In this document: in pieces, positions 37,993-47,384 of the stretch | Layout of the letters: each line of letters opens with the position of its first letter | How positions within the stretch are numbered: the first letter of the stretch is position 1 | Assembly (NCBI GenBank): GCA_028710895.1 | Contig: JAQTTH010000021.1 | Location: 1-64,000 of the forward strand | Direction: 5' to 3' | Source: Paludibacter sp. | Lineage (GTDB): Bacteria > Bacteroidota > Bacteroidia > Bacteroidales > Paludibacteraceae | Length of the DNA stretch: 64,000 nt | The notes under the pieces: generated by a model | What the model was told of the DNA's origin: nothing | The model's database searches: none | What the model saw: only the letters and a program-made list of their open reading frames with translations | Program-made: the position numbers and the translations under genes

Positions 37993-39750
37993 ATGAAAAA
38001 GTTCTCGTTCAAAGTTTGGTTGGAAAAAATCCAATTGGTAGCGCAACGTTTTCCGTTTACGCTGTTCTTTTTGCTTGGTTTGGCTTTTTTGTTTTTTCTG
38101 CAAATAAACAAACAGGGTATGGAAATTCAGCCCCATACCTGGACTTTCTTTTCGTTGGGCATCGTATTAAGCCTTTCAGTAAGCTTGTTTTCGGAAGACT
38201 ATAAATTTATTTTGGTCAGAGTTGGATTGAATTTGGTAGCGATACTTTTATTGTTGGGATACTGCTATACATTGCCGGCCAAATTTCTTCCGGTAGACTT
38301 CTATCAGACAATAGCACTCGGAATTGTATTTGTGCTTTCGACATTCGTTGTTTCGTTTTTGAAGAAAAACAACGATATTTCCTTTTGGGAATTCGGTAAA
38401 ACGAATATTCTTCAGTTGGTTATAACTTTTATTTTCGCACAGGTGCTGATGTTGGGTTTGAGTCTGGCAGTATTATCGTTGAAAGAATTGTTCAAAATTG
38501 ATGTGCAGCACGAAGTATATCAAAACCTGGCTGTAATTTGCTATGCCATATTTGCACCCATTTATTTCCTGACAAACATTCCCGATGAAACAGAAAAGCG
38601 GAAACAGGAATATACGTTTGAGAAGTTTCTCAAAATTCTTGGTCTGTATATCTTATTGCCCATTCTGGCTCTTTACACATTAATTTTGTATGTATATCTT
38701 CTCCAGATAATATTTAAATGGGAGCTTCCGAACGGTTGGGTATCAACATTGGTTTCAGTATTGGGACTCGGAGGTTTTTTGTGTATGCTCATTCTGTTTC
38801 CACTGCGGTTGGAAAAAGAAAATAAGATCGTAAACTTTCTTTCAAGGAACTTCCCGTTGCTCTTATTCCCGCTTTTGGTGTTGATGACAATTGGTATTTT
38901 CCGCCGGTTGGACGATTATGGCCTGACAGTGAACCGGCTTTATGTGATGTTGCTGAACTTCTGGCTTTATGGAATCAGTATTTATCTGTTTATTTCAAAA
39001 GCCAATCATCTGAAATGGATTATTGTATCTTTTGCAACTGTACTTTTGCTTTCATCTATAGGGCCTTTGAGTGTTTTCAGCATAACAAAACATTCGATGA
39101 TAAGAGACGTGAAACAATTACTCACCGAATCTCAGCTATTGAAAAATGGAAAAGTGATTGATAACACGAATAATGCGATTAAAATCGATTCACTTACAAC
39201 AGTAAGATTGTCGGGGAAAATTCATTATACGATTGAAACCTTTGGTCCGGAGAACATTCAACGTTTTTTCAAAGATTCGATACAGAAGTTGAGTTCATCG
39301 GACATCGACAAAAAGTTGGGTCTGAATGAAAAGTATTTGTCCGGTAATAACCGTTCCCGAAATCCCACGGATACACAATATTTTAATGCTTCGCTACCAT
39401 TTAATGAGGCAAGTATTGATATTAAGGATTATAGTTCCTATCTGCGAATTCGACGGGAAAACGACACCGAAGAGGTTTATAAGGGCAAGGACTTTGTTGT
39501 GAAATACCACAAAAATGCACTTTTGATTTCAAAACCAACAGATAAGCAGTATGCTATTTCCATTCCGTTGAAACAGCAATTGAAAAAGATATTTAATTCG
39601 AATAAAAAAGGAACGGAATATTCTTTGTCCGAATTGTCATTAACCGGCTCGGGTTATATGTTGATTATAAATAACCTGAATGGATTTTACACGCCCCAAT
39701 CGGATAGCATAACCATCACAAATTTACACGCAACAATATTCCTCAAATAG
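37993..39750 (+). CDS. DUF4153-family membrane protein
   Basis: The 585-aa product has about 11 hydrophobic helices in the first 370 residues (FTLFFLLGLAFLFFLQI, SLGIVLSLSVSLFSED, ILGLYILLPILALYTLILYVY in part), then a soluble C-terminal part of about 210 residues. The pattern and the VSLFSED and LPILALYTLILYVY stretches match DUF4153. The family has no assigned function. Its place between two GH13 genes in one operon is unusual and suggests either a role in sugar sensing or transport, or simple hitch-hiking. Confidence 0.8.
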   Translation: MKKFSFKVWLEKIQLVAQRFPFTLFFLLGLAFLFFLQINKQGMEIQPHTWTFFSLGIVLSLSVSLFSEDYKFILVRVGLNLVAILLLLGYCYTLPAKFLPVDFYQTIALGIVFVLSTFVVSFLKKNNDISFWEFGKTNILQLVITFIFAQVLMLGLSLAVLSLKELFKIDVQHEVYQNLAVICYAIFAPIYFLTNIPDETEKRKQEYTFEKFLKILGLYILLPILALYTLILYVYLLQIIFKWELPNGWVSTLVSVLGLGGFLCMLILFPLRLEKENKIVNFLSRNFPLLLFPLLVLMTIGIFRRLDDYGLTVNRLYVMLLNFWLYGISIYLFISKANHLKWIIVSFATVLLLSSIGPLSVFSITKHSMIRDVKQLLTESQLLKNGKVIDNTNNAIKIDSLTTVRLSGKIHYTIETFGPENIQRFFKDSIQKLSSSDIDKKLGLNEKYLSGNNRSRNPTDTQYFNASLPFNEASIDIKDYSSYLRIRRENDTEEVYKGKDFVVKYHKNALLISKPTDKQYAISIPLKQQLKKIFNSNKKGTEYSLSELSLTGSGYMLIINNLNGFYTPQSDSITITNLHATIFLK

Positions 39751-39759
39751 AACATATTT

Positions 39760-42132
39760 ATGAAACGCACGCACTTATTTATAGTCTACGTACTTTTTCT
39801 GGGCCTGACGGCTTGTCAGCCAAAACTGAATTTCCCGACGCAATCGGACAATAATAAGAATCTGAATTCTTTATTGACCCTCAATATCGGTGATAATATC
39901 GTATATGTCCAGGACTTTATTCTGAATCCTGCTGATGTAGATTCAATTACAAGTTCTTCCAACGAACTGAAATTTAATGTATCTGCCGATAAAAAGACAG
40001 TGGATATTATTGCATCATCCAAAATGAAAGCATTTGCCGATGTGAAATTGTGGGTGAAAAATACTCCTTATTCTATTCCATGCCGCCGAACGGATAAAAT
40101 TGACTACACATTTACATTCGATCCGCAGGGGAAACAGTATGCGAATGTTCAAATTGCCGGACAGATGAACGATTGGACCGCTTCGGCAACACCCGATTTG
40201 AAACTGAACGACAAAGGGTTGTACGAAGTGACTTTGAATCTCAGTCCCGGTACTTATTTGTATCAATTGGCTTTGGATGGTGTTCAAAATCATGACCCGA
40301 CCAATCCGAATAAAGTAGACAACGGATATGGTAAATTCAATTCGATTATGCAGGTTGAAGGAAAAAATGATAAATTCCCCCGACTTTATACAGAACGTTT
40401 CAGCAGCAAAACAATTACGTTGTCAGTAGAAAACAAGGCCAAAGAAGTATTTGTTTACTGGCAAAATTTCCAGTTACCGGCACGTTTTATCGATGCCGGT
40501 TCGGACGAAATAACGTTTGATATTCCTGCCGAAGCCCATAAACTGAACCGTTCGTTTATTCGTGTTTGGGCAAGTAATAAGTACGGGGTCAGCAATGATT
40601 TGCTGATTCCGCTTGAAAACGGACAAGTGCTGACTAAAGCAAAGGATTTGACGCGTTCCGACAAACAGGCTCAGATTATTTATTTTATGCTGGTAGACCG
40701 GTTTATGAATGGTGATAAATCAAATGATCATCCCATGAATCGTCCCGATGTGAATCACAAAGTAGATTATTGGGGTGGCGATTTGGCCGGATTGCAGCAA
40801 AAAATTGAAGATGGTTATTTTGAAAAGCTGGGAGCAAATACCTTGTGGATTTCGCCGCTGAACCAAAATCCAACAACGCCTTACGGCTATTATGCACCGG
40901 CTAAAACAAAGTTCTCGGGTTATCATGGTTACTGGCCTGTTTCGTCGTCTAAAGTTGATTTTCGTTTTGGAACGAACAACGAATTCAAGACCTTGGTAGG
41001 CGTTGCTCATAAAAACAACATCAATGTGTTGCTTGATTATGTTGCTCACCACGTACACAACGAGCATCCATTCTACAAACAGCACCCGGAATATGCCACT
41101 TCGTTGTATTTGCCCGATGGAACTCTGAATACGGAGCGTTGGGACGATCACAGACTAACAACCTGGTTCGATACCTTTATGCCAACGCTCGATTTATCGA
41201 ATCCAAAAGTGGTGGATATGATGACCGATTCGGCCATGTTCTGGTTAAAAGAATTCAATCTGGATGGTTTCCGTCACGATGCCTGCAAGCACATTACCGA
41301 GCAATTCTGGCGGGAACTGACTCTGAAAATTAAAAAACAAAATCAGGGTAAAAGCCTGTATCAGATTGGTGAAACATACGGAAGTCCCAAACTTATTTCG
41401 AGCTACCTCACAACCGGAATGCTCGACGGACAATTCGATTTTAATGTGTATGATGTGGCAAATACCACTTTTGCCGGAGTAGGAGGGAGCAATTTGCAAC
41501 AGGTTCAAACCATTCTGAATGCTAGTTTATATACCTATGGCGGTCATAACCTGATGGGGAATATTTCCGGCAATCACGACAAACCACGTTTTATGGCTTT
41601 TGCTTCGGGCGATTTGAAGTTTGGAGAAGATTCCAAAGCAGCAGGTTGGAACCGTGTGATTGGTATTACTGATTCTACTGCTTACGATAAATTGCTGTTG
41701 ATGCATACCTTCAACCTCACTATTCCGGGTATTCCCGTAATTTATTATGGCGACGAAATTGGACTGACAGGAGCTAACGACCCAGATTGCCGCCGTATGA
41801 TGCGTTTTGATGGATGGAATAACCGCGAAGCGAAACTTTGGAAAAGCGTTTCTACGTTGGCACATTTGCGCACAAGTAATGCGGTACTTCTGTATGGCGA
41901 TTTTATCAATATCAAAACCACAAGCGACAGTTGGGTATATGCCCGCAAGTACTTCGATAAAGAGGCCATTGTGGTGATTAATAATTCGTCCAAAGCAAAA
42001 ACTATTGAAGTATCCTTGCCTGCCTCGCTAAAATCAAGTACTTTTGGGTCCACTTTCAAGCATCACTTCTCTGTTTCTAACGGAAAACTGAAGATTGAAA
42101 TGCCGGCTTACAGTTCGGATGTGCTACTATAA
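39760..42132 (+). CDS. surface GH13 alpha-amylase lipoprotein (SusG-like role)
   Basis: The 790-aa product has lipobox GLTAC (C19), a beta module (25-105), a CBM48/E-set module (about 115-200; QIAGQMNDW), a further beta module (210-290) and a GH13 barrel from about 305. The catalytic set is D507 (DGFRHDAC), E538 (QIGETYG) and D607 (SGNHDKPR). It probably stands on the outer membrane and opens large alpha-glucans for the SusCD pair. It starts 9 bp after the DUF4153 stop. Confidence 0.92.
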   Translation: MKRTHLFIVYVLFLGLTACQPKLNFPTQSDNNKNLNSLLTLNIGDNIVYVQDFILNPADVDSITSSSNELKFNVSADKKTVDIIASSKMKAFADVKLWVKNTPYSIPCRRTDKIDYTFTFDPQGKQYANVQIAGQMNDWTASATPDLKLNDKGLYEVTLNLSPGTYLYQLALDGVQNHDPTNPNKVDNGYGKFNSIMQVEGKNDKFPRLYTERFSSKTITLSVENKAKEVFVYWQNFQLPARFIDAGSDEITFDIPAEAHKLNRSFIRVWASNKYGVSNDLLIPLENGQVLTKAKDLTRSDKQAQIIYFMLVDRFMNGDKSNDHPMNRPDVNHKVDYWGGDLAGLQQKIEDGYFEKLGANTLWISPLNQNPTTPYGYYAPAKTKFSGYHGYWPVSSSKVDFRFGTNNEFKTLVGVAHKNNINVLLDYVAHHVHNEHPFYKQHPEYATSLYLPDGTLNTERWDDHRLTTWFDTFMPTLDLSNPKVVDMMTDSAMFWLKEFNLDGFRHDACKHITEQFWRELTLKIKKQNQGKSLYQIGETYGSPKLISSYLTTGMLDGQFDFNVYDVANTTFAGVGGSNLQQVQTILNASLYTYGGHNLMGNISGNHDKPRFMAFASGDLKFGEDSKAAGWNRVIGITDSTAYDKLLLMHTFNLTIPGIPVIYYGDEIGLTGANDPDCRRMMRFDGWNNREAKLWKSVSTLAHLRTSNAVLLYGDFINIKTTSDSWVYARKYFDKEAIVVINNSSKAKTIEVSLPASLKSSTFGSTFKHHFSVSNGKLKIEMPAYSSDVLL

Positions 42133-42156
42133 ACTTTCAATTGTCAACTAACAAAT

Positions 42157-42654
42157 ATGATTCAAATTAAAGACAGCGTATTAGCTGCTGCGGCCGAAGA
42201 GGGCATGGACGAATTCCTACAGGTATTTACAGATGCTTATCTGGAAACGATTGGTGGAAATCTGAATGCCGAAACTATGCCCCTGCTCAACGGTTCGCAA
42301 CATACCTTGTTGGCCTGGCATTTTTTCTGCACTGAAATGCGCGATGGCGGATTTGTGCAACTCATTCAGAATGGTTATGGCGGTTATATTTTCGAAAATC
42401 CGTTTGCAAAAGCTATCAAGCAATTTGGTGCAGCCGAATTGGCCAAACTGATTTACCGTGCCAAGGAAATTTACGACCCCAACAAGGCCGCATTGGAGCG
42501 CGAAACAACCGATGAGGAATTCAATGCACTCTATGTTGACTTTGAAGCATTCGACGATTTAGAGGAAATCTATTTCGATATCGAAGAACAACAAACAGCC
42601 CTTATTGCCGCTTATGTCGACAATCATATTGCCGACTTTGCCGAAATCGTTTAA
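42157..42654 (+). CDS. DUF4375-family cytoplasmic protein
   Basis: The 165-aa acidic product matches DUF4375 (DMP19-like) through LLAWHFFCTEMRDGGFVQLIQNGYG (in part: EMRDGGFVQLIQNG) and IFENPFAKAIKQFG. It has no signal peptide or known catalytic motif. It is the last gene of the lacI operon by spacing, although its task in glucan use is unknown. A long hairpin follows. Confidence 0.75.
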   Translation: MIQIKDSVLAAAAEEGMDEFLQVFTDAYLETIGGNLNAETMPLLNGSQHTLLAWHFFCTEMRDGGFVQLIQNGYGGYIFENPFAKAIKQFGAAELAKLIYRAKEIYDPNKAALERETTDEEFNALYVDFEAFDDLEEIYFDIEEQQTALIAAYVDNHIADFAEIV

Positions 42655-42661
42655 ACTTCCC

Positions 42662-42725
42662 CAACATAATGATATTTAAAACGCGTCAACTGATTTTTTC
42701 GGTTGGCGCGTTTTAAATTATGTTG
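42662..42725 (+). terminator. terminator of the lacI-amylase operon
   Basis: A long imperfect stem is built from CAACATAAT/ATTATGTTG outside, ATTTAAAACGCG/CGCGTTTTAAAT in the middle and CAAC/GTTG inside, with a T-rich loop. It ends the seven-gene right-reading operon. Confidence 0.75.
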
Positions 42726-42882
42726 AATGCCCACTTTACAATAACGGAAGGTAACCCAACATATACTTTGCCTGTTTTTATTATTTGCACATACTATTAA
42801 ACATTATTTATACTAAATGCAAAATATGCTCGTTAATTCATAAACGCAGTATTAACTCTTCACCCATTTAGTCCTGAATGTA

Positions 42883-43395
42883 ATGAACAGGAAAATCAAA
42901 TTCAACACGTTAGCTATTTATATGTGTCTTATACTTGCAGGTACAGGACTCACAGGCTGCCTGCACAAATATAAGCCAAGCGATAATTCACCCTTAATTA
43001 AGGAAATGCCGATGCCTGATCCGAATAATAGCAATTATTCTCCGGAATCGTACCAACAGGAAATCACTACGGATGAAGATAAGATCTATGACGTTGTAGA
43101 ACAAATGCCCGTATTTCCGGGTGGTGAGTCAGAATTAAAATATTTCATTACAAAAAATCTGAAATACCCTACCATTGCGCAAGATAATGACGTCCAAGGT
43201 AAAGTGATTATTCGATTCGTTGTTACAAGAACCGGCAACGTTGAAAACCCACAGATATTGAGATCACTCGATGCTGGTTGTGATAGAGAAGCCATGCGAG
43301 TTGTAAGATCGTTACCCCGGTTTATCCCGGGAAAACAAAATGGTGTAAATGTGAGCGTTTGGTATACAATGCCAATCAAATTTAGACTTGAGTAG
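42883..43395 (+). CDS. lipoprotein with TonB C-terminal domain
   Basis: The 170-aa product has a lipoprotein-like signal (lipobox GLTGC) in place of the usual TonB membrane anchor. The C-terminal TonB domain (about 70-170) includes MPVFPGGESELKYFITKNLKYP, in part FPGGESELKYF, and IRFVVTRTGNVENPQIL. Lipid-anchored TonB-domain proteins are frequent in Bacteroidota and need not energise a transporter. The next lipoprotein gene follows after 49 bp. Confidence 0.85.
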   Translation: MNRKIKFNTLAIYMCLILAGTGLTGCLHKYKPSDNSPLIKEMPMPDPNNSNYSPESYQQEITTDEDKIYDVVEQMPVFPGGESELKYFITKNLKYPTIAQDNDVQGKVIIRFVVTRTGNVENPQILRSLDAGCDREAMRVVRSLPRFIPGKQNGVNVSVWYTMPIKFRLE

Positions 43396-43444
43396 CATTC
43401 AATCCATAATAGTAGAAATACAAACAATTTTAAAATCAATCATT

Positions 43445-44428
43445 ATGAAGAAATCAGCCTATCTATTACTAATTGTTTTATTGTCTTTTTCCTGTACTAA
43501 AGAGCCAAAACAGACAGAAGAAAATGTTACGACACTCATGAGTTTAAAATCAAATGAAGTACAGGATCAACATATAAGGAAAGTACAATCAGTAGAAGCT
43601 CCACCGGCACTCCGTTCATCGGATGTTTCAATTGCAACCGTTCAGGGTTCTGATGACATGAATGGCAAAGACATTGCCGATATAAAAGAAGTTGTAACGG
43701 CTGAAAACGGGGAACCAGTGGTTGTACCCGACAAGGTAAAATCCGAAGTGATCAAAAACAAAATTATAAAAGATGGACGTTTAGGTTTACAAGTAACTAA
43801 TCTGGAAGTTGCGAAAAAACAAATCGATTCACTGGTAAAATCTACTGGCGGTTACTATGCCAACGAAAACCTGAAAAACTCGGATAACCAATCGGGTTAC
43901 GAACTTGTTATCCGTATTCCGGTTGTGAACTTCGAACGATTTGTGAGTTTTGCCGAAAAAGGTAGTGCAAAAGTGCTTTACAAAGAAATTCAGGCACGCG
44001 ACGTTACCGAAGAATTTGTAGATTTGAATACACGGATTAATAGCAAGCGCAATTCCCTGACAAGGTATAATGAAATCATGAAGAAAGCTAATTCGGTAAA
44101 AGATATTATCGAAATTGAAGAATCTATCCGGGTGTTGCAAGAAGAAATTGAAAGCAGCGAAGGCAGGTTACGCTATCTGAATAGTTGTGTAGATTACAGC
44201 ACACTAAATATGACCATTTCCACCGAGAAAGACTTCACTTTCAAACCTGCTAAGAGGGATAGTTTCTGGGAAAAACTCAAAGAATCGGTTGCTGATGGTT
44301 GGTACGGATTGGTTGACTTTATTTTGGAATTCTTTGGATCATGGCCGTACTTAATTTTGATTATACCTGGCGTTCTCTTCATCTGGAGATGGATTAAACG
44401 CCGCAGAGCAAGGAAACAAAAAGAATAA
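43445..44428 (+). CDS. DUF4349-family lipoprotein
   Basis: The 327-aa product has lipobox LSFSC, a beta/alpha domain with DGRLGLQVTNLEVAKKQID, a central coiled coil (RINSKRNSLTRYNEIMKKA, about 195-255), and one C-terminal transmembrane helix (WPYLILIIPGVLFIW) followed by a basic tail. This layout is that of DUF4349 envelope proteins, whose role is unknown. I use ATG 43445 because it gives a proper signal peptide; the longer frame from 43388 overlaps the TonB-like gene. Confidence 0.85.
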   Translation: MKKSAYLLLIVLLSFSCTKEPKQTEENVTTLMSLKSNEVQDQHIRKVQSVEAPPALRSSDVSIATVQGSDDMNGKDIADIKEVVTAENGEPVVVPDKVKSEVIKNKIIKDGRLGLQVTNLEVAKKQIDSLVKSTGGYYANENLKNSDNQSGYELVIRIPVVNFERFVSFAEKGSAKVLYKEIQARDVTEEFVDLNTRINSKRNSLTRYNEIMKKANSVKDIIEIEESIRVLQEEIESSEGRLRYLNSCVDYSTLNMTISTEKDFTFKPAKRDSFWEKLKESVADGWYGLVDFILEFFGSWPYLILIIPGVLFIWRWIKRRRARKQKE

Positions 44429-44449
44429 TAATCAGTTTTCATTCTATGC

Positions 44450-44478
44450 GTAGGGACAGGTTGCTATCCTGTCCCTAC
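44450..44478. repeat. palindromic dispersed-repeat-like element
   Basis: GTAGGGACAGG and CCTGTCCCTAC are perfect 11-bp arms around TTGCTAT. There is no T-run, and the arms look like the small GTAGGG-type palindromes found scattered in many genomes. It lies between the DUF4349 gene and the convergent T9SS cargo gene and could also act as a weak bidirectional stop. Confidence 0.6.
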
Positions 44479-44582
44479 ATATGAGATGATATATACCAAC
44501 TCTTCCGGGTATATTCAATATATTCTCATTTGGGACAAATAGAAACTCTACTGTAGGCAAAGTGAGCGGGATTTTATAAACA

Positions 44583-45578
44583 CTATCGCCTTTTCAGCAC
44601 CTTATACACCCTGCTGCCCGAGGCTGTGTGAAGTGTGCAGAAGTAAATTCCATTGCTGTAGCCCGACAGATTAAATTCTGTTATCGGATTTTCGCGGCTG
44701 CCCGATACCACTTGCACAACCCTTCCCAATGCATCGCTTATATTCACCGAATATACAGACATCGTGCCTGTAACTATCCGTACTTTGCCACTTGTAGGGT
44801 TCGGGTAAATCATCTCAGGCACATCTCCCACTTTAGGCAACGCAGTTTGCAACCGTATATAATGAGCACAGTTTACATCTGCCAACCGGCAATTCTCGTA
44901 TATGGTGCTGTCGTTTTGATACATGCAAAATAGTTGCGTATATTCTGATGTTGAAGAAAGGATTGAGTAACTAGCAAAAGGGTCTGCGGGATTGCCGATG
45001 CCTTCGTACCAATAAACCGGCTTACCAGTTTCGCTTTGGAACGTAAAACGCTTATGCTTACCCGAACTGGTTTCAATGGAGTCGATACCTGACAGTGTGT
45101 AACTTACATTCGAAGGTAGTTTGTCACCAATATTTAAAGAAAAATCATACAGCAAACTTTCATAATTTGTACTTGACATTCTATAAACTTTCTTAGTTTC
45201 AACATCTTCTCGTAGTAGGGTATATAAAATCTCATGGTCATATTCCACATAGCGATCAACTAAATGATTTGGTATTTTTATATATATCAAAAATACTTTT
45301 TGATAAGTATTCCCATTAATAGCCGTATCGCCATTGCAAAAAATGTATCTACTCTGATAACCCTCCCATGTACTCCAAACAACAAACCATTTCGAGTTAT
45401 TTAAGAACCGGGCGTATTGAGTTGTGTTGTTCTTCTGTCGAATAGATAAAGGACTGCTTATATTATTAGTATAATCATTATACTCAGTTATAGGTTTTTT
45501 GACAGGTTCTGTAGCAAGTAGGTAACTGGCGAAGAGTAATGAGATTGTAAGCAGGCTTAGTGATTGATTTTTACACAT
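44583..45578 (-). CDS. T9SS cargo protein of unknown function
   Basis: The 331-aa product has a signal peptide (SLSLLTISLLFASYLLA) and a C-terminal T9SS type A sorting domain (MIYPNPTSGKVRI ... ISDALGRVV ... LSGYSNGIYFCTL). The middle 200 residues show no family I recognise; they contain several aromatic-rich beta-like stretches. A -7 box (reverse TACATTTG, 45648-45655) lies 70 bp upstream. It should be exported to the surface or medium. Confidence 0.82.
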   Translation of the reverse strand: MCKNQSLSLLTISLLFASYLLATEPVKKPITEYNDYTNNISSPLSIRQKNNTTQYARFLNNSKWFVVWSTWEGYQSRYIFCNGDTAINGNTYQKVFLIYIKIPNHLVDRYVEYDHEILYTLLREDVETKKVYRMSSTNYESLLYDFSLNIGDKLPSNVSYTLSGIDSIETSSGKHKRFTFQSETGKPVYWYEGIGNPADPFASYSILSSTSEYTQLFCMYQNDSTIYENCRLADVNCAHYIRLQTALPKVGDVPEMIYPNPTSGKVRIVTGTMSVYSVNISDALGRVVQVVSGSRENPITEFNLSGYSNGIYFCTLHTASGSRVYKVLKRR

Positions 45579-45768
45579 TTTTTTTGATTTAAATAGTACG
45601 AGAGCATTTTTTTTACTTTATGTAAAAAATCAACTTATTTGTATGGGCAAATGTATGAAAATAAGGAAACAGAAAACAAAAGGATAATTTCATTTTTCAA
45701 CAATAAATGACCATTCATTCCGATAACTTATCTCGCTTAATGATTGGTATATCCGCAAGGTCGGAGAG

Positions 45769-45815
45769 TAATTCCGGGAGTGTTCGTGAATTTGGTTTAA
45801 AAGAATACGATATTA
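45769..45815 (+). repeat. duplicated 3' end of nuoN
   Basis: The 26 bases from TAATTCCGGG to GTGAATTTG are identical to 15920-15945, the last codons of nuoN, and similarity continues through TTTA and AAGAAT past the stop. A nuoN-like terminator hairpin follows in both places. It is a remnant of duplication or recombination about 30 kb away from the intact gene. Confidence 0.7.
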
Positions 45816-45816
45816 T

Positions 45817-45860
45817 ATAGACAACAAAAGCAGATGAAACCATCTGCTTTTGTTGTCTAT
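45817..45860. terminator. 20-bp perfect hairpin, inverted copy of the nuo terminator
   Basis: The arms start ATAGACAACAAAAGCAGATG and pair perfectly over 20 bp around the loop AAAC. The inner 26 bp are the exact reverse complement of the nuo terminator at 15977-16002. It probably stops the TPR gene that ends at 45888. Confidence 0.75.
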
Positions 45861-45887
45861 GCCGCAATGAAGTTTAGATAGATTCAA

Positions 45888-46723
45888 CTATTTTTTTGCA
45901 GGATAATTAATCTTGAAATATTGTTTTAAATATCTACTTCCATCTTTCTCTCCTAAATCAGCAGCTTTTTTGTAATCAGAAATAGCCAATTCTTTTTTTT
46001 CTAGTTTTTTATAAAGTGCTCCTCTATTTAAATATATTATGGGATTATGTGAGTCGATTTTAATTGCAGTGTTATAGTCCCTGAATGCTAATTCATTCTT
46101 ATTTAGAATTTGTCCGTACAAACTAGCTCTATTCAGATACGTTACTATTTCAGTTGGATTAATTTGAATTGCCGTATTATAATCGCTAATAGCCAATTCA
46201 AATTTACCTAACTTCTTGTATGCATTTCCTCTGTTGGTAAAAACTCTAATATCCTTGGGACTATTCTTAATTTCAGAGCTGTAGTCATTGATAGCTGAAT
46301 CAGGTTTATCAAGGTCCAGATATGCATTTCCACGATTATAATAAACTTCTTGCAGTTTGGGGTTAATATTTATTGCAGAAGTATAATCAGATATCTCCAA
46401 GTCTAATTCACCTTGCTCATGGTACATTAATCCTCGATTTATATATGCAAGATCATCTGTTGAGTTTATCTTTATTGCGGTAGTCATATCTTCAATTGCA
46501 AGATCAAATTTACCTTGCTTGTAATAACAAATAGAGCGATTAAAGTAACTCTCTTCATTTGTAGAGTCAACTTTAATTGCCGATGTAAAATCTTTAAGAG
46601 CCAATTCTAAATATCCTTTCTCGATATTTTTTTCCCACGGGCAATATAAAATTTTGCATCGTGCTGTATACAAGATGCAAGAGTAAGTGTAACGAAACTT
46701 AGAATTAATAATTTTGTTTTCAT
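45888..46723 (-). pseudogene. TPR-repeat lipoprotein with a one-base frameshift
   Basis: The long frame from 46673 downward encodes six to seven TPR units of the type YFNRSICYYKQGKFDLAIEDM. Upstream in another frame lies a proper lipoprotein start at 46723 (MKTKLLILSFVTLTLASC, lipobox LASC). The two meet at a run of seven A on the coding strand (46627-46633): eight A would give a continuous 278-aa protein reading YIARGKKNIEKGYLELALKDF across the join, a good first TPR. I therefore annotate one gene with a single-base loss. It may be a sequencing error, phase variation or early decay. The RDD gene lies upstream on the same strand. Confidence 0.75.
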
Positions 46724-46782
46724 TATGTTCTTATTTTATTACAAACCGGTTATTCCAACAGCTTCACTCTATCAATCAAATT

Positions 46783-47205
46783 TTACTTTAAACTCTTTCT
46801 TGCATCTACAACTGTCGTTTTTGAAGCTAAATCATGCCACATACGATGCTCTTCATTTAAAAATATCGAAAATGGATCAATTGGAATTAAGCGAACTAGA
46901 TTTCGTATTAAAACTTGTTTTAACCGCAACATCCCTTTTGATTTTTGATACTCAATGATTTTTAGTTTCAGCAGTTTCTTTCCTAATGTACGACTTAAAT
47001 AATATTCAGCGAAACAAAAATAAACAAGATAAATACTTAGTATAAGAAGATTATCTAACTGTGGAGTTTGTACGTTGGAAATTTCAACTCCGTTATATAC
47101 TTGTTCGAATATCTCTACGCAGTTTGTCAGAACTAAGATTATAACGCCATCAATGTAAATAGCAAAGAATCTTCTAATTATATAAACCATAATCATTGTT
47201 TTCAA
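46783..47205 (-). CDS. RDD-family membrane protein
   Basis: The 140-aa product shows the RDD pattern: an N-terminal helix with RRFFAIYIDGVIIL, a second helix around LSIYLVYFCFAEYYLSRTLGKKLLKLKI (in part: SRTLGKKLLKLKI) and the C-terminal MWHDLASKTTVV. RDD proteins are small membrane proteins, some linked to ion exchange; no specific role can be given. ATG 47190 is an alternative start. Confidence 0.82.
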   Translation of the reverse strand: MKTMIMVYIIRRFFAIYIDGVIILVLTNCVEIFEQVYNGVEISNVQTPQLDNLLILSIYLVYFCFAEYYLSRTLGKKLLKLKIIEYQKSKGMLRLKQVLIRNLVRLIPIDPFSIFLNEEHRMWHDLASKTTVVDARKSLK

Positions 47206-47384
47206 TATTTATACCCACTGCCCACCTCCCATATTTCCATGCAAATATAATTCTTTTAAGTGAAAAGATGATACATTACGCAATGAAAAGGGTTCTTCAT
47301 TGTTTTACATATTCATTGCAAATGTTTTTAAGGCTATTTCGCAAACGAAAGATGCTATTGCGGAATATAAACCTATAAAAACGT
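47206..47384. other. non-coding stretch before the 21-bp repeats
   Basis: The stretch is AT-rich, with no credible gene. One short frame of about 60 codons lacks family features. CGCAAACG at 47340-47347 resembles a LacI half-site but lacks the second half. Confidence 0.4.

Noticed and set aside
47196-47378. 60-residue reading frame right of the RDD gene
   Set aside because: It overlaps the start region of the RDD gene, has no ribosome-binding context or family match and odd composition.
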